Positions 1 through 7,987 of a DNA stretch of 64,000 nucleotides are shown here, in pieces. The DNA lies in assembly GCA_903913215.1 (NCBI GenBank), contig CAIWKE010000013.1, positions 62,001 through 126,000 of the forward strand, written 5' to 3'. The notes below the pieces were generated by a model. That model saw only the letters and a list, made by a program, of their open reading frames with translations, did not search any database and was not told the origin of the DNA. Position 1 is the first letter of the stretch, and every line of letters begins with the position of its first letter. A program made the position numbers and the translations under genes. This DNA comes from an uncultured Holophagaceae bacterium. GTDB lineage: Bacteria > Acidobacteriota > Holophagae > Holophagales > Holophagaceae.

Positions 1-241
1 CGTAGATGTCTGCGGCCAGGGCCACATAGCCCAGCTTGGCCAGGTTATCCGAGACATTGCGCTCGTGATCCGTGAGGCCCATCCACTGGTGGATCACCAC
101 CACGCCGGGCAGCTTGCCCTTGGCCGCGGTGGGACGGGCCACATAGCCCGCCAGCTTCGTGGCCCCATCCGCGTAGGAAAGCGGCTGACCCGCCAGCAGG
201 GGCAGAGCGGCGATCGAAAGGGCAAGGGCGACACGGTTCAT
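1..241 (-). CDS. Dienelactone hydrolase-family secreted protein (5' part only)
   Basis: Only the first 80 codons lie in the window; the rest is beyond base 1. The ATG at 241 opens a protein with a clear signal peptide (MNRVALALSIAALPLLAGQP), so the product is probably periplasmic. After it come the features of an alpha/beta-hydrolase N-terminus: a short beta hairpin, then LPGVVVIHQWMGLTDHE, which matches the strand and oxyanion-loop region of dienelactone hydrolases, and NLAKLGYVALAADIYG, the usual strand before the helix leading to the nucleophile. The catalytic Cys/Ser, Asp and His are outside the window, so the substrate cannot be inferred. Confidence 0.75.
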   Translation of the reverse strand, partial: MNRVALALSIAALPLLAGQPLSYADGATKLAGYVARPTAAKGKLPGVVVIHQWMGLTDHERNVSDNLAKLGYVALAADIY

Positions 242-334
242 GGGGGCCTCCTGGATGGGAATCCGATCGTATAGCTGTTTGAACTTGAATTCCAGAGAAC
301 TGTTCCTAGCGCCCTCAGCGAATGCTTTTCATCT

Positions 335-790
335 TTAGCGCCCGGTGCTGCCGTAGCCTCCGCCGCCGCGCCCGGTGTCACCCAGGGCCTCGACGCTGGG
401 AGCCGACTCCCAGGTCCAGCTCGCCACGGGAGCCACCAGGAGCTGGGCGATGCGCTCGCCCCGCCGCAGCTCGAAGGGGGCCTCGCCGTGGTTCACCAGC
501 AGCACCTGCACCTCACCCCTGTAGTCGGCATCGATGGTGCCCGGCGCGTTCAGCACCGTGAGGCCATGCTTGAGGGCCAGGCCTGAGCGGGGTCGCACCT
601 GCCCCTCGAAACCCGGTGGAATGGCCATCACCAGCCCGGTGGGCACCAGGCGCCGCTGGCCTGGGGCCAGGAACCAGGTCTCGTCTTCAGGCAGGGCTGC
701 CCGCAGGTCCATGCCTGCCGCATGGGCCGTGGCCGCTGCCGGGAGGTCGAGGCCGAGGCCGTGGGGGAGCTGGTGGACGGGAATGAGCAT
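335..790 (-). CDS. dut: Deoxyuridine 5'-triphosphate nucleotidohydrolase (dUTPase)
   Basis: Cytoplasmic enzyme hydrolysing dUTP to dUMP and pyrophosphate; it keeps uracil out of DNA and feeds dTMP synthesis. At 151 residues it has the size of the homotrimeric family. All five motifs are present: AGMDLRA (25-31), PRSG (67-70), the GTIDADYRG segment (84-92) with the catalytic Asp, RGERIAQ (110-116) and the C-terminal glycine-rich [10 protein letters not shown] (141-150) that closes over the active site. It is the last gene of a minus-strand run after chrA, 43 bases downstream of it, with a plausible GGAAG ribosome site before the ATG. Confidence 0.95.
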   Translation of the reverse strand: MLIPVHQLPHGLGLDLPAAATAHAAGMDLRAALPEDETWFLAPGQRRLVPTGLVMAIPPGFEGQVRPRSGLALKHGLTVLNAPGTIDADYRGEVQVLLVNHGEAPFELRRGERIAQLLVAPVASWTWESAPSVEALGDTGRGGGGYGSTGR

Positions 791-833
791 TCAGAAAGCT
801 TCCGTGGAATTGGGGAGGGGGGCAAAGGAAAAC

Positions 834-1985
834 TCAGAAGCGGCCCAGCCCCCGAACCATCAGCCCCACCACTCCGCCGCCCAGCACCAGCCAGGTGGGA
901 TTGAGCTTCGTGCGCAGGAGCAGGACGACGCTTAGCAGGCCCAACAACAGGCTGCCGGAGTCCACCAGGGCCGCGCGGGCCAGGCCGGCGGTGACGGTGA
1001 CCATGAGGGCCAGGGCCCCCACATTGATGCCATCCAGGAAGGCGCGACTTTGGGGGGTCCGCTTGAGGCGCGCCTGCAGGCTCCCCAGGCCGCCCACCAT
1101 GAGGAACGAGGGCAGGAAGATGCCCAGGGTAGCTACCAGGGCGCCGGACCAGCCGTGCAGCAAGTAGCCGATGAAGGTGGCTGTGGTGAAGACGGGGCCC
1201 GGCGTCACCTGCCCTGCGGCCACGGCGTCCAGCAGCTGGGCCTGGGTCAGCCAGTGCCAGCGGTCCACCAGGTCCGCTTTGAGGAAGGCCAGCAGCACGT
1301 AGCCGCTGCCGAAGACCACCACACCGAACTTCAGGAAGGCCAGAAAGAGACCCAGCAGGCCTACGGAGGGCAGCCCCGCTACACCTAGACCCAGCGGCGA
1401 CAAGGCACCCAGGGCGGTCTTTTCCGTAGGTGGCGCTTGCAGACGTGCCCACCAGGCCGAGGCCAGACCGCCGCCCAGCAGCACCACCACAGGATGGACT
1501 CCGAGCGCACTGAGGCCCAGGGCCAGGGTGCCCAGCTGCCAGAGGACCCGCGACTTGAAGGCTGTGCGGCCCAAGTTCCAAAGAGCCTGGAACACGATGG
1601 CCAGCACCACGGGCTTGATGCCATAGAGGAGGCCCTGGGCCTGGGGCAGGCGACCGAAGCGCACGTAGGCCCAGGCCAGGGCCAGGGTAAGCAGGGCCGC
1701 GGGCAGGATGAAGCAGAGGCCGCCCAGCAGGAGGCCCAGCCACCCGGCCCGTTGGTAACCGATGCCCATGGCCATCTGCGTCGAGCCCGGTCCGGGGATG
1801 AGGTTCGTGAGGCCCAGCAGGTCCAGGAAGGCCTCGTGGCTCAGCCAGCCCCGGCGCTGCACGGCCTCCTGCTCCATGAGGGCCACATGGGCCGCGGGAC
1901 CGCCGAAGGCCGTGAGGCCCAGGCGCAGGAAGAAGGCAGCCAGCTCCCGCAAAGGCCCCCCAGGACCAGAATCCGTGCCCCTCAA
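834..1985 (-). CDS. chrA: Chromate transporter (two-domain CHR family)
   Basis: Polytopic inner-membrane protein of the CHR family, which exports chromate; some homologues may carry other oxyanions. The two homologous halves are visible: FLRLGLTAFGGPAAHVALME with NLIPGPGSTQMAMGIGY in the first, and FLKFGVVVFGSGYVLLAFL with VTPGPVFTTATFIGYLL in the second. The PGP signatures belong to the family. No ATG lies near the conserved start. A TTG at 1985 overlaps the rlmN TGA (TTGA), giving 383 residues, the usual size for the fused form; a TTG at 1952 is the alternative. Translational coupling to rlmN is likely. Confidence 0.88.
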   Translation of the reverse strand: MRGTDSGPGGPLRELAAFFLRLGLTAFGGPAAHVALMEQEAVQRRGWLSHEAFLDLLGLTNLIPGPGSTQMAMGIGYQRAGWLGLLLGGLCFILPAALLTLALAWAYVRFGRLPQAQGLLYGIKPVVLAIVFQALWNLGRTAFKSRVLWQLGTLALGLSALGVHPVVVLLGGGLASAWWARLQAPPTEKTALGALSPLGLGVAGLPSVGLLGLFLAFLKFGVVVFGSGYVLLAFLKADLVDRWHWLTQAQLLDAVAAGQVTPGPVFTTATFIGYLLHGWSGALVATLGIFLPSFLMVGGLGSLQARLKRTPQSRAFLDGINVGALALMVTVTAGLARAALVDSGSLLLGLLSVVLLLRTKLNPTWLVLGGGVVGLMVRGLGRF

Positions 1986-3067
1986 GGCGCTGGCCTTTCC
2001 TTCACCAGCTGCCCGCAGGCCCCCTGCACGTCCCGGCCCCGGCTGCGGCGCACGGTGACGAAACAGCCCCGGGCCTTGAGCCAGTCCGAGAACTGCTGAA
2101 CCCGGTCGTCGCCAGGCTCCCGGAAGGTGCTGCCCGCATGCTCGTTCATGGGGATGAGGTTCAGGTTGTGGCCCCGCCGCAGCTCGCCCAGCCACTGCGC
2201 CAGGCGCTCGGCGTCGGCCTCGGTGTCGTTCTCGCCGGCCAGCAGCACGTACTCGAAGCAGAACCGCTCGCCATGCCGGGGGCCCCAATTGTCCAGGGCC
2301 TGGCGCAGCCGGGCCAGATTCCAGACGCGGTTCACGGGCATGGTGCGGCTGCGGGCCTCGTCCGTGGTGGCATTGAGGCTGAGCGCCAGGTTTGGCCGGG
2401 GCACCATCATGGCCAGCTTCTCGATGCCGCTCACCAGGCCCGAGGTGCTCACGGTGATGCGCCCCCGGCCCATGCCCAGGCCCAGGGGATGGCAGAGCAG
2501 GCGGATGGCGCGATGCAGGTTGTCGAGGTTGTGCAGGGGCTCACCCATACCCATGAACACCAGGGTCAGCTCGTGGCCGCGCTGAGGCCCCAGGGCCGCC
2601 ATGAGGACCAGCACCTGACTCAGGATCTCTCCGGACTGCAGGTTCCGCACAATACCCATGCCTCCCGTGGCGCAGAAGGTGCAGCCCATGGCGCAGCCCA
2701 CCTGGCTGGAGATGCAGTAGGTCACGCGGGGATTCCGAACGCGTCGAGGCATGTGGACGGCCTCGATGCGCTTGCCGTCCTCCAGTTCCAGGGCCAGCTT
2801 GGTGGAGCCGTCCCCGGAGGGCTGTCGCTCAGCGATGCCGGGCAGGTGCAGGTCCGCCACGCCTTCCAACCAGGCGCGGATGGCCGAACCCAGGACGGGG
2901 GCCCCTTCTTGCCAGGTCCAGGGCCGGTGCAGACGGCGAAAGGTCTCCGCGGCGCTGCCTGGGCAGCCCATGGCTTCCAGGTCCTCGGGAAACAGCGACC
3001 AGGCCGAGGGCAGGCCCGCCCGCTCGGGGGCGGGGTGATCCCAGGGCGTGGGGGCGGGGCCGGTCAT
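1982..3067 (-). CDS. rlmN: Dual-specificity 23S rRNA/tRNA adenine-C2 methyltransferase
   Basis: Radical-SAM enzyme that methylates C2 of A2503 in 23S rRNA and A37 in some tRNAs. The cluster-binding CX3CX2C is at Cys125, Cys129 and Cys132 (VGCAMGCTFC). Cys118 upstream and Cys351 in the C-terminal GACGQL match the pair used in the methyl-cysteine mechanism (Cys118 and Cys355 in E. coli). At 361 residues the length is normal. It starts 3 bases after the GNAT gene and its stop overlaps the proposed chrA start, so it lies in the middle of a minus-strand operon. Confidence 0.95.
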   Translation of the reverse strand: MTGPAPTPWDHPAPERAGLPSAWSLFPEDLEAMGCPGSAAETFRRLHRPWTWQEGAPVLGSAIRAWLEGVADLHLPGIAERQPSGDGSTKLALELEDGKRIEAVHMPRRVRNPRVTYCISSQVGCAMGCTFCATGGMGIVRNLQSGEILSQVLVLMAALGPQRGHELTLVFMGMGEPLHNLDNLHRAIRLLCHPLGLGMGRGRITVSTSGLVSGIEKLAMMVPRPNLALSLNATTDEARSRTMPVNRVWNLARLRQALDNWGPRHGERFCFEYVLLAGENDTEADAERLAQWLGELRRGHNLNLIPMNEHAGSTFREPGDDRVQQFSDWLKARGCFVTVRRSRGRDVQGACGQLVKERPAP

Positions 3068-3070
3068 CGA

Positions 3071-3535
3071 CTAGGCCTTGGCCGCCAGATCGGCGTGCTG
3101 AGCCTGCCAGATCTCGATGCTACCCGCTGGCGGCCAGCCACTGCGGGGCAGCTTCCAGCCATTCTCCAGCCTCTCCCAGCCCAGGTGGGCGTAGTAGTCG
3201 CGCGCGATGGGCGAGGCCAGCAAAACCCACTGGATGCCAGATCCCAGGCTCTGGGCCAGGTCCAGAAGACGACGGCCCACACCGCCATTCTGGTAGGCAG
3301 GATGGATGGCCAGGTCGCAGACATAGCCGTCGAAAACGAAGTCCGTCCAGCCCCGGAGCAGGCCCACCATACGCTCACCCTCGTAGGCGGAAACCACCAC
3401 GTTGGCTGCTTCGAACATGCGGCGGATGGTCTCGGCGTCCTGGATGGGACGGCGCAGCGGCGCTGACGCGTAAAGTGCCCGGATGGCCTCCACGTCGGGA
3501 CGGCGGTCCAGGTGGAAGGTCAGCTCCGCACCCAT
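3071..3535 (-). CDS. GNAT-family N-acetyltransferase
   Basis: Single GNAT domain of 154 residues. The acetyl-CoA binding loop is seen as HPAYQNGGVGRRLLDLA (Q-x-x-G-x-G pattern, about residues 79-95), preceded by the strand YVCDLAIHP. The substrate cannot be told; small GNATs of this layout acetylate amines, amino acids or antibiotics. It starts 3 bases after the M16 protease stop and ends 3 bases before rlmN, so it is probably cotranscribed with both. There is no signal peptide, so it is cytoplasmic. Confidence 0.85.
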   Translation of the reverse strand: MGAELTFHLDRRPDVEAIRALYASAPLRRPIQDAETIRRMFEAANVVVSAYEGERMVGLLRGWTDFVFDGYVCDLAIHPAYQNGGVGRRLLDLAQSLGSGIQWVLLASPIARDYYAHLGWERLENGWKLPRSGWPPAGSIEIWQAQHADLAAKA

Positions 3536-3538
3536 GGA

Positions 3539-4810
3539 CTAGGCCACCAGGTCCTGGGGTCGGATGTCGCAGCCGCGCTTGGTACCCAGGGCGCTGAGGC
3601 CCACCTGGGCGGGGTCCAGCAGGTCCTGGGCCACGCGCAGGACATCCTCGGGCGTCACGGCGGCGATCTCAGCCATCTGCTGGTCCAGGTTCCGGAGCTC
3701 GCCTTGGTGGATGGCCTGGTGGGCCAGGCTGAACATGCGGCTGCTGCTGCTCTCCTGGCTGAATACCAGGCTGGTGCGGGCCTGGAGCTTGGCGCGTTCC
3801 AGCTCATCGGCCTCCACGCCGCCCTGGCGGATGCGGGCGCACTCGGCCATGGTGCGCTGCACCAGCTCCCGCAGCTGAGCCGGGGCGCAGCTGGCGCTGA
3901 TCTGCAGGGCGCCGGTGTCGGTGTAGGGGCTGAGGTAGCTGCCCACCTGATAGCACAGGCCCCGGCGCTCGCGCAGCTCCATGAAGAGCCGCGAGGCCAT
4001 GCCACCCCCCAGCACGTGGCTGAGCAGGTGGGCCGCGGCGCGGTCTTGGGAGCGGTGGTCTGGGGCGGGGAAGCCCATGACGAGGTTCGCCTGCTGCAGC
4101 TCCTTGCGCGGCACGTTGAGCAGGAAGGGCTGGGTGCGGGCCGCCCGCTGAGGCAGCGGCGTGAAGCCTTTTGGCAGGCGGTCCAATACTGGCTGCAGCA
4201 GGGCCTGGAAGGACTCGGGCTCGATGGCGCCCGCGGCGGCCACCACCAGGTTCGGCGCCCGGTAGGTGTGCTCGAAGAAGGCCCGGGCCTCCGCAGAGCC
4301 ATAGGCCGAGACCTGCTCGGGCCGCCCGAGGATGGGATGGGCCAGGGGCGTGCCCTCCCAGAAGCCGCCGTAGAACAGCTCGCTCACCCAGTCATCGGCC
4401 TGGTCCACGCTCGCCGCGATCTCCTCCAGGATGACGCCGCGCTCCCGCACCAGCTCCTCGGCCTCGAAGCGGGGCGAGGTCACCAGATCCCCCAGCAGGT
4501 GCACCAGCTCTGGCAGCTGATCCGCCAGCACCTTGCCGTAGAAGCAGGCCACCTCCTTGCCCGTGAAGGCGTCCACATGGCCCCCTAGGCGGTCCGTGGC
4601 CGCGGCCAACTCGTCCGGCGTGGGATAGGACTCGGTGCCCTTGAAGACCGTGTGCTCCAGGAAGTGGGCCAGGCCCTCTTCCGCAGGCCCCTCATGCCGT
4701 GAGCCCCGGCGCACCCAGAACCCCACCGAGCAACTCCGCACATGGGGCAGCGTCTCGATGAGGATCTCGGTGCCGGCGGGGGTGTGGGTGCGGAGGGGGG
4801 ACTTGGGCAT
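3539..4810 (-). CDS. M16-family zinc metallopeptidase (processing-peptidase-like)
   Basis: Protein of 423 residues, the size of one two-domain M16B subunit. The inverted zinc motif HXXEH is present as HFLEH (His49, Glu52, His53) and the third ligand lies in RGVILEE (Glu129/130), so this is an active-type subunit, not the inactive partner. The RRGLCYQVGSY segment near residue 286 is the usual C-terminal half signature. There is no obvious signal peptide. It is the first gene of the minus-strand run (protease - GNAT - rlmN - chrA - dut); a 195-base divergent gap separates it from the gene at 5006. Its natural substrate is unknown. Confidence 0.9.
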   Translation of the reverse strand: MPKSPLRTHTPAGTEILIETLPHVRSCSVGFWVRRGSRHEGPAEEGLAHFLEHTVFKGTESYPTPDELAAATDRLGGHVDAFTGKEVACFYGKVLADQLPELVHLLGDLVTSPRFEAEELVRERGVILEEIAASVDQADDWVSELFYGGFWEGTPLAHPILGRPEQVSAYGSAEARAFFEHTYRAPNLVVAAAGAIEPESFQALLQPVLDRLPKGFTPLPQRAARTQPFLLNVPRKELQQANLVMGFPAPDHRSQDRAAAHLLSHVLGGGMASRLFMELRERRGLCYQVGSYLSPYTDTGALQISASCAPAQLRELVQRTMAECARIRQGGVEADELERAKLQARTSLVFSQESSSSRMFSLAHQAIHQGELRNLDQQMAEIAAVTPEDVLRVAQDLLDPAQVGLSALGTKRGCDIRPQDLVA

Positions 4811-5005
4811 CCGATCAGTTTACAGGCTGGTCGGTGTTCCCACGGAACTCCCATCCCCTGCGGGACAACGAAGGGCACCCCCACCGCAGGGAGGGGCGAA
4901 AGAGAAGTGGCCCCAGGGGCACGTTCTTTGTATTTTTATGGTGGCTTCACTGAACGCTATGCATTTTTCCTGGTTTCCCCCGGCCCTGTGCCCGAAGGAG
5001 TTCCC

Positions 5006-5404
5006 ATGAATCAGGTTGTGGCGCGGTTCCTGGACGGAACTTCCATGAAGGGGCAGACCAACGACTTTCTGCCGACCAAGGACACCTTCCATCTCGCCCC
5101 CTTCGGCTCCAAGCCAGGCGACAAACCCGTGGAGGTGCGCGTGTCGGAGTTGAAGGGTATCTACTTCGTGCGCAACCTCTTCGGAGATCCAGACCACCAC
5201 AAGACCAATGACTTCCCGCCCTTCTCTCCGAACAGCGGCAGGCGGGTCGAGGTCGTCTTCAAGGATGATGAAGTCATGGACGGCATCACCCAGGGCTACC
5301 AGCCCGGGCGACCCGGCTTTTTCCTCGTACCCGCCGATCCATTGTCGAACAATGAGCGCTGCTACGTGGTGGCCGCAGCCACCCGGTCCATCGGCTACAT
5401 CTGA
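5006..5404 (+). CDS. Conserved small protein (resembles DUF6982), function unknown
   Basis: Protein of 132 residues with no signal peptide and no membrane segment. The ATG at 5006 was chosen because AAGGAG lies 5 bases upstream; the open frame extends further upstream without such a site. The pattern FLDGTSMKGQTNDFLPTKD, then FHL and VRVSELKGIYFVRN, looks like a compact beta-rich domain found in several anaerobe and acidobacterial genomes, sometimes beside PilZ or signalling proteins. I recognise the pattern but know of no assigned function. It stands alone between two minus-strand operons and ends 18 bases from the convergent ABC permease gene. Confidence 0.75.
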   Translation: MNQVVARFLDGTSMKGQTNDFLPTKDTFHLAPFGSKPGDKPVEVRVSELKGIYFVRNLFGDPDHHKTNDFPPFSPNSGRRVEVVFKDDEVMDGITQGYQPGRPGFFLVPADPLSNNERCYVVAAATRSIGYI

Positions 5405-5422
5405 GCAGCCCGGTCCAGCGCC

Positions 5423-6208
5423 CTACCCTTCCCCCTCGCTCCCCGCCAGGCCCACGGGCGTTCGCTGGAGCTTCCAGCCGGCCAGGGCCCAGCAGATGGC
5501 GCCGAAGAGCAGGAGGGCCAGGAGGGCCAGGGCGGGGTGGGTGCTGACCTGTTCCTGGGCTAGGAGCTGGGAGGTGCCCACCTCCGCGGCGCGGCTGCCG
5601 GCCAGGCTTTCGATGTGGTGGGTGAAGGTGAGGCGCTGGAGAGCGGGCGGGAAGATCCGCACCAGGGGCTCCCAGATGAAGAAGTAGAGGGCGCCCCAGA
5701 GGGTGCCGCGCTTGAAGAGGAGGCCCACCAGGGTCATGAGGGCCAGCTCGCCCCACCAGGCGCCTACCAGGGCCACCAGGCGGCCGGGCAGGAGGCTGGG
5801 GTCACCGCCCAGCACCTGCAGGCCCAGTACGCCCACCACCAGCCAGAGGGCGCCCCAGGCGAACCAGGGCAGGCCCTTGCCCAGGGGCAGGGCCCAGGCA
5901 GGGGCAGGCCGCACCAGCAGCAGGGGCAGGGTGCGCTGCTCGAGATCCTCGCGGATGCCTGCGGGGGCTGCCACCAGGGCCATGATGGGCAGCATCATCT
6001 TCACCAGGACTTCGTGGAAGACCTTCACGGCCTCGGTGGAGCTGGCCTCGCCGCCCTTGAGGCGGATGAGCGTGAAGATCAGCAGGCTGAGGGCCACGGG
6101 CACCAGAACCAGGCCCGCCAGGACCCAGCCCCGGCCCTGCAGCACGCGCGGCGCATAGCCCCGCGCCGTGGCCCGGAGCGTCGCCATAGGAGTCGGGGCG
6201 GCGTTCAT
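5423..6208 (-). CDS. ABC-2 type exporter permease
   Basis: Integral membrane protein of 261 residues with about six hydrophobic segments; residues 29-51 (VLAGLVLVPVALSLLIFTLI) are the first. The pattern KMMLPIMALVAAPAGIREDLEQRTLPLLLVRPAPAW, a helix followed by a charged loop and an R-P turn, is typical of ABC-2 permeases. The ATG overlaps the stop of the ATPase gene upstream (ATGA), and it is the last of four coupled genes. With the ATPase at 6205-7125 it should form one exporter; the substrate is unknown. Confidence 0.85.
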   Translation of the reverse strand: MNAAPTPMATLRATARGYAPRVLQGRGWVLAGLVLVPVALSLLIFTLIRLKGGEASSTEAVKVFHEVLVKMMLPIMALVAAPAGIREDLEQRTLPLLLVRPAPAWALPLGKGLPWFAWGALWLVVGVLGLQVLGGDPSLLPGRLVALVGAWWGELALMTLVGLLFKRGTLWGALYFFIWEPLVRIFPPALQRLTFTHHIESLAGSRAAEVGTSQLLAQEQVSTHPALALLALLLFGAICWALAGWKLQRTPVGLAGSEGEG

Positions 6209-7125
6209 GCGTGATCCTTGGTGAGGTATTGGAAGACCGCATCCAGGTTGAGATCCAGCGGATCCAAGGCCCGCAGGGGGATGCCCCCCTCGGCGGCGGC
6301 TTTTTGCAGGCGGGGCAGAATATCCCGGGGCGAGCGCACCGAAATGACCACGGCGTCCTCCTCCATGCGCAGGGCCGCCAGCTCTGGCTGCTCCACGGCC
6401 CAGCGGGCCAGGGCCTGAGCCTCGCCCGTGAGGCGCAGTTCCACGGGATGGCGATCCAGCAGCTGCCGGATTTCCGTGACCGTGCCCTCGGCCAGGAGGC
6501 GGCCCCGGAACAGCAGGAGGATGCGGTCCGTGAGCTGGGCGATCTCACCCAGGATGTGGCTGGAGACCAGGATGCGGGTGCCCTTTTCTGCCAGATCCCG
6601 CAGCAGGGCCATGAGGGTGAGGCGCGCCTCAGGGTCCAGGCCGTTGAAGGGCTCGTCGAGGATGAGCAGCTCCGGCCCATGCAGGAGCGCCTGGGCCAGG
6701 CGGATGCGCTGGCGCATGCCCTTGGACATGCGGGCGAAGGTGAGGTGGGCGCGGTCCGCCATGCCCACGGTCTGAAGGGCCTGGGCCACGGCCGCCTGCA
6801 GGGCTTCGCCGCTGAGGCCTGACAGCTCTCCCATCATGCGCAACCAACGGTCCGCTCGCAGGCCCGTGGGTAGGCGGTCCCCCTCAGGCACGAGGCCGAG
6901 GCGCGCCAGCACGGCCGGATTGCGGAAGGGGGCCTCACCGAAAATGCGCACCTCGCCGCCCGAGGGTGGGAGGAGGCCCGAGAGCAGCTGTAGCAGGGAA
7001 GACTTGCCAGCGCCGTTGGGGCCCAGGAGGCCCGTGATGCCACCGCCATCGGGCAGCTCGAAGGTGGTGGGGCTGAGGCCCAGGATGGGGCCGTAGCGGA
7101 GGGAGGCGCGGTCGAGGGAAATCAT
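6205..7125 (-). CDS. ABC transporter ATP-binding protein (second of the operon)
   Basis: Nucleotide-binding subunit of 306 residues. Walker A is GLLGPNGAGKSS (about 34-45), the ABC signature region is FARMSKGMRQRIRLAQAL, Walker B is ELLILDEPFNGLDPEA, and the H-loop is VSSHILGEI. The C-terminal 80 residues form the extension common to ABC-2 exporters. The start is the ATG at 7125, which shares one base with the stop of the permease upstream (TGATG); the open frame runs further upstream, but that part overlaps the permease gene and has no homology. It pairs with the permease at 5423-6208. Confidence 0.93.
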   Translation of the reverse strand: MISLDRASLRYGPILGLSPTTFELPDGGGITGLLGPNGAGKSSLLQLLSGLLPPSGGEVRIFGEAPFRNPAVLARLGLVPEGDRLPTGLRADRWLRMMGELSGLSGEALQAAVAQALQTVGMADRAHLTFARMSKGMRQRIRLAQALLHGPELLILDEPFNGLDPEARLTLMALLRDLAEKGTRILVSSHILGEIAQLTDRILLLFRGRLLAEGTVTEIRQLLDRHPVELRLTGEAQALARWAVEQPELAALRMEEDAVVISVRSPRDILPRLQKAAAEGGIPLRALDPLDLNLDAVFQYLTKDHA

Positions 7126-7985
7126 CAGATCACCGCCTCTGAGGGGCGCGTCCGGCTGGCGGCCACGAAAGTCCAGAGGCCGATGTGGAAGACCGTGCCC
7201 AGCAGGGCGGGCACCCACGCCACCAGGGGATGCTGCACCCCGACCAGCAGCTGGGGCCAGGCCTCCGCGAGCATCACGGGGTTGAGGCCATCGAAGAGCC
7301 GCAGACCTGTGAGGCCATGGAGCATGGAGGTGAGGGTGCCGGCGCCCAGCACCAGGCCCAGCACCCAGCCGATCCCCGCGCGGGGCGTGGAGGCCAGGCT
7401 GGAGGCGCCCACCGCCAGGGAGCCCATGAGTATGGAGCTGATGGCCATGGCCGGCAGGAGGCGCAGGGGGGCCGTGACCCAGACTGGGCCGTGGACCCCA
7501 GCCAGCGCCAGAGACAGGGCCCAGGGCAGGAGGGCGAAAGGCAACAGGATGGCGAAGGGCAGGGCCGAAGCGAAGCCCAGCTTGGCCAGGAGGTAGTCCT
7601 GAGGCGCCACGGGGTGGGCGTACATCAAGGGTCGCACCCGGTAGAGCGAATCCCGCGCCACGAGACCGCCGCCGACTAGGGCCACCAGGAACCAGAGCAG
7701 GTACATTGTGGGATTCAGCAGGCTCGCCTGGAAGTCCGCGCCCTGGGCAAAGAGCCCTTTGGAATACTCCTCCAGAGGCCGCAGGGTCTGGTTTGTCTGC
7801 ATGAGGAACTTCGCATAGATCCAGGCGGTCTGGATCAGCAGGATCGCCGTGAAGACGAAGCCGAAGAAGCGGCCGATCTTCTGGCGCCAGAGCCGGGCGA
7901 GGTCGAAGCGCAGGAGCACCAGAGCTGGGGGATGCCCCTGGCTGAGGTCCGGCGCGGGCGGGAGGGTGGGGGCGTAGATGGGCAT
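7125..7985 (-). CDS. ABC-2 type exporter permease
   Basis: Membrane protein of 286 residues. A cytoplasmic N-terminus (LVLLRFDLARLWRQKIGRF) leads into the first helix, followed by a periplasmic stretch and about five more helices. The motif RDSLYRVRPLMYAHPVAPQDYLLAK is like that of ABC-2 permeases acting with GldA-like ATPases. It starts 2 bases after the first ATPase gene and overlaps the second by one base. Two ATPases and two permeases in one operon suggest either two exporters or one heteromeric complex; the sequence does not decide. Confidence 0.85.
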   Translation of the reverse strand: MPIYAPTLPPAPDLSQGHPPALVLLRFDLARLWRQKIGRFFGFVFTAILLIQTAWIYAKFLMQTNQTLRPLEEYSKGLFAQGADFQASLLNPTMYLLWFLVALVGGGLVARDSLYRVRPLMYAHPVAPQDYLLAKLGFASALPFAILLPFALLPWALSLALAGVHGPVWVTAPLRLLPAMAISSILMGSLAVGASSLASTPRAGIGWVLGLVLGAGTLTSMLHGLTGLRLFDGLNPVMLAEAWPQLLVGVQHPLVAWVPALLGTVFHIGLWTFVAASRTRPSEAVI

Positions 7986-7987
7986 GT

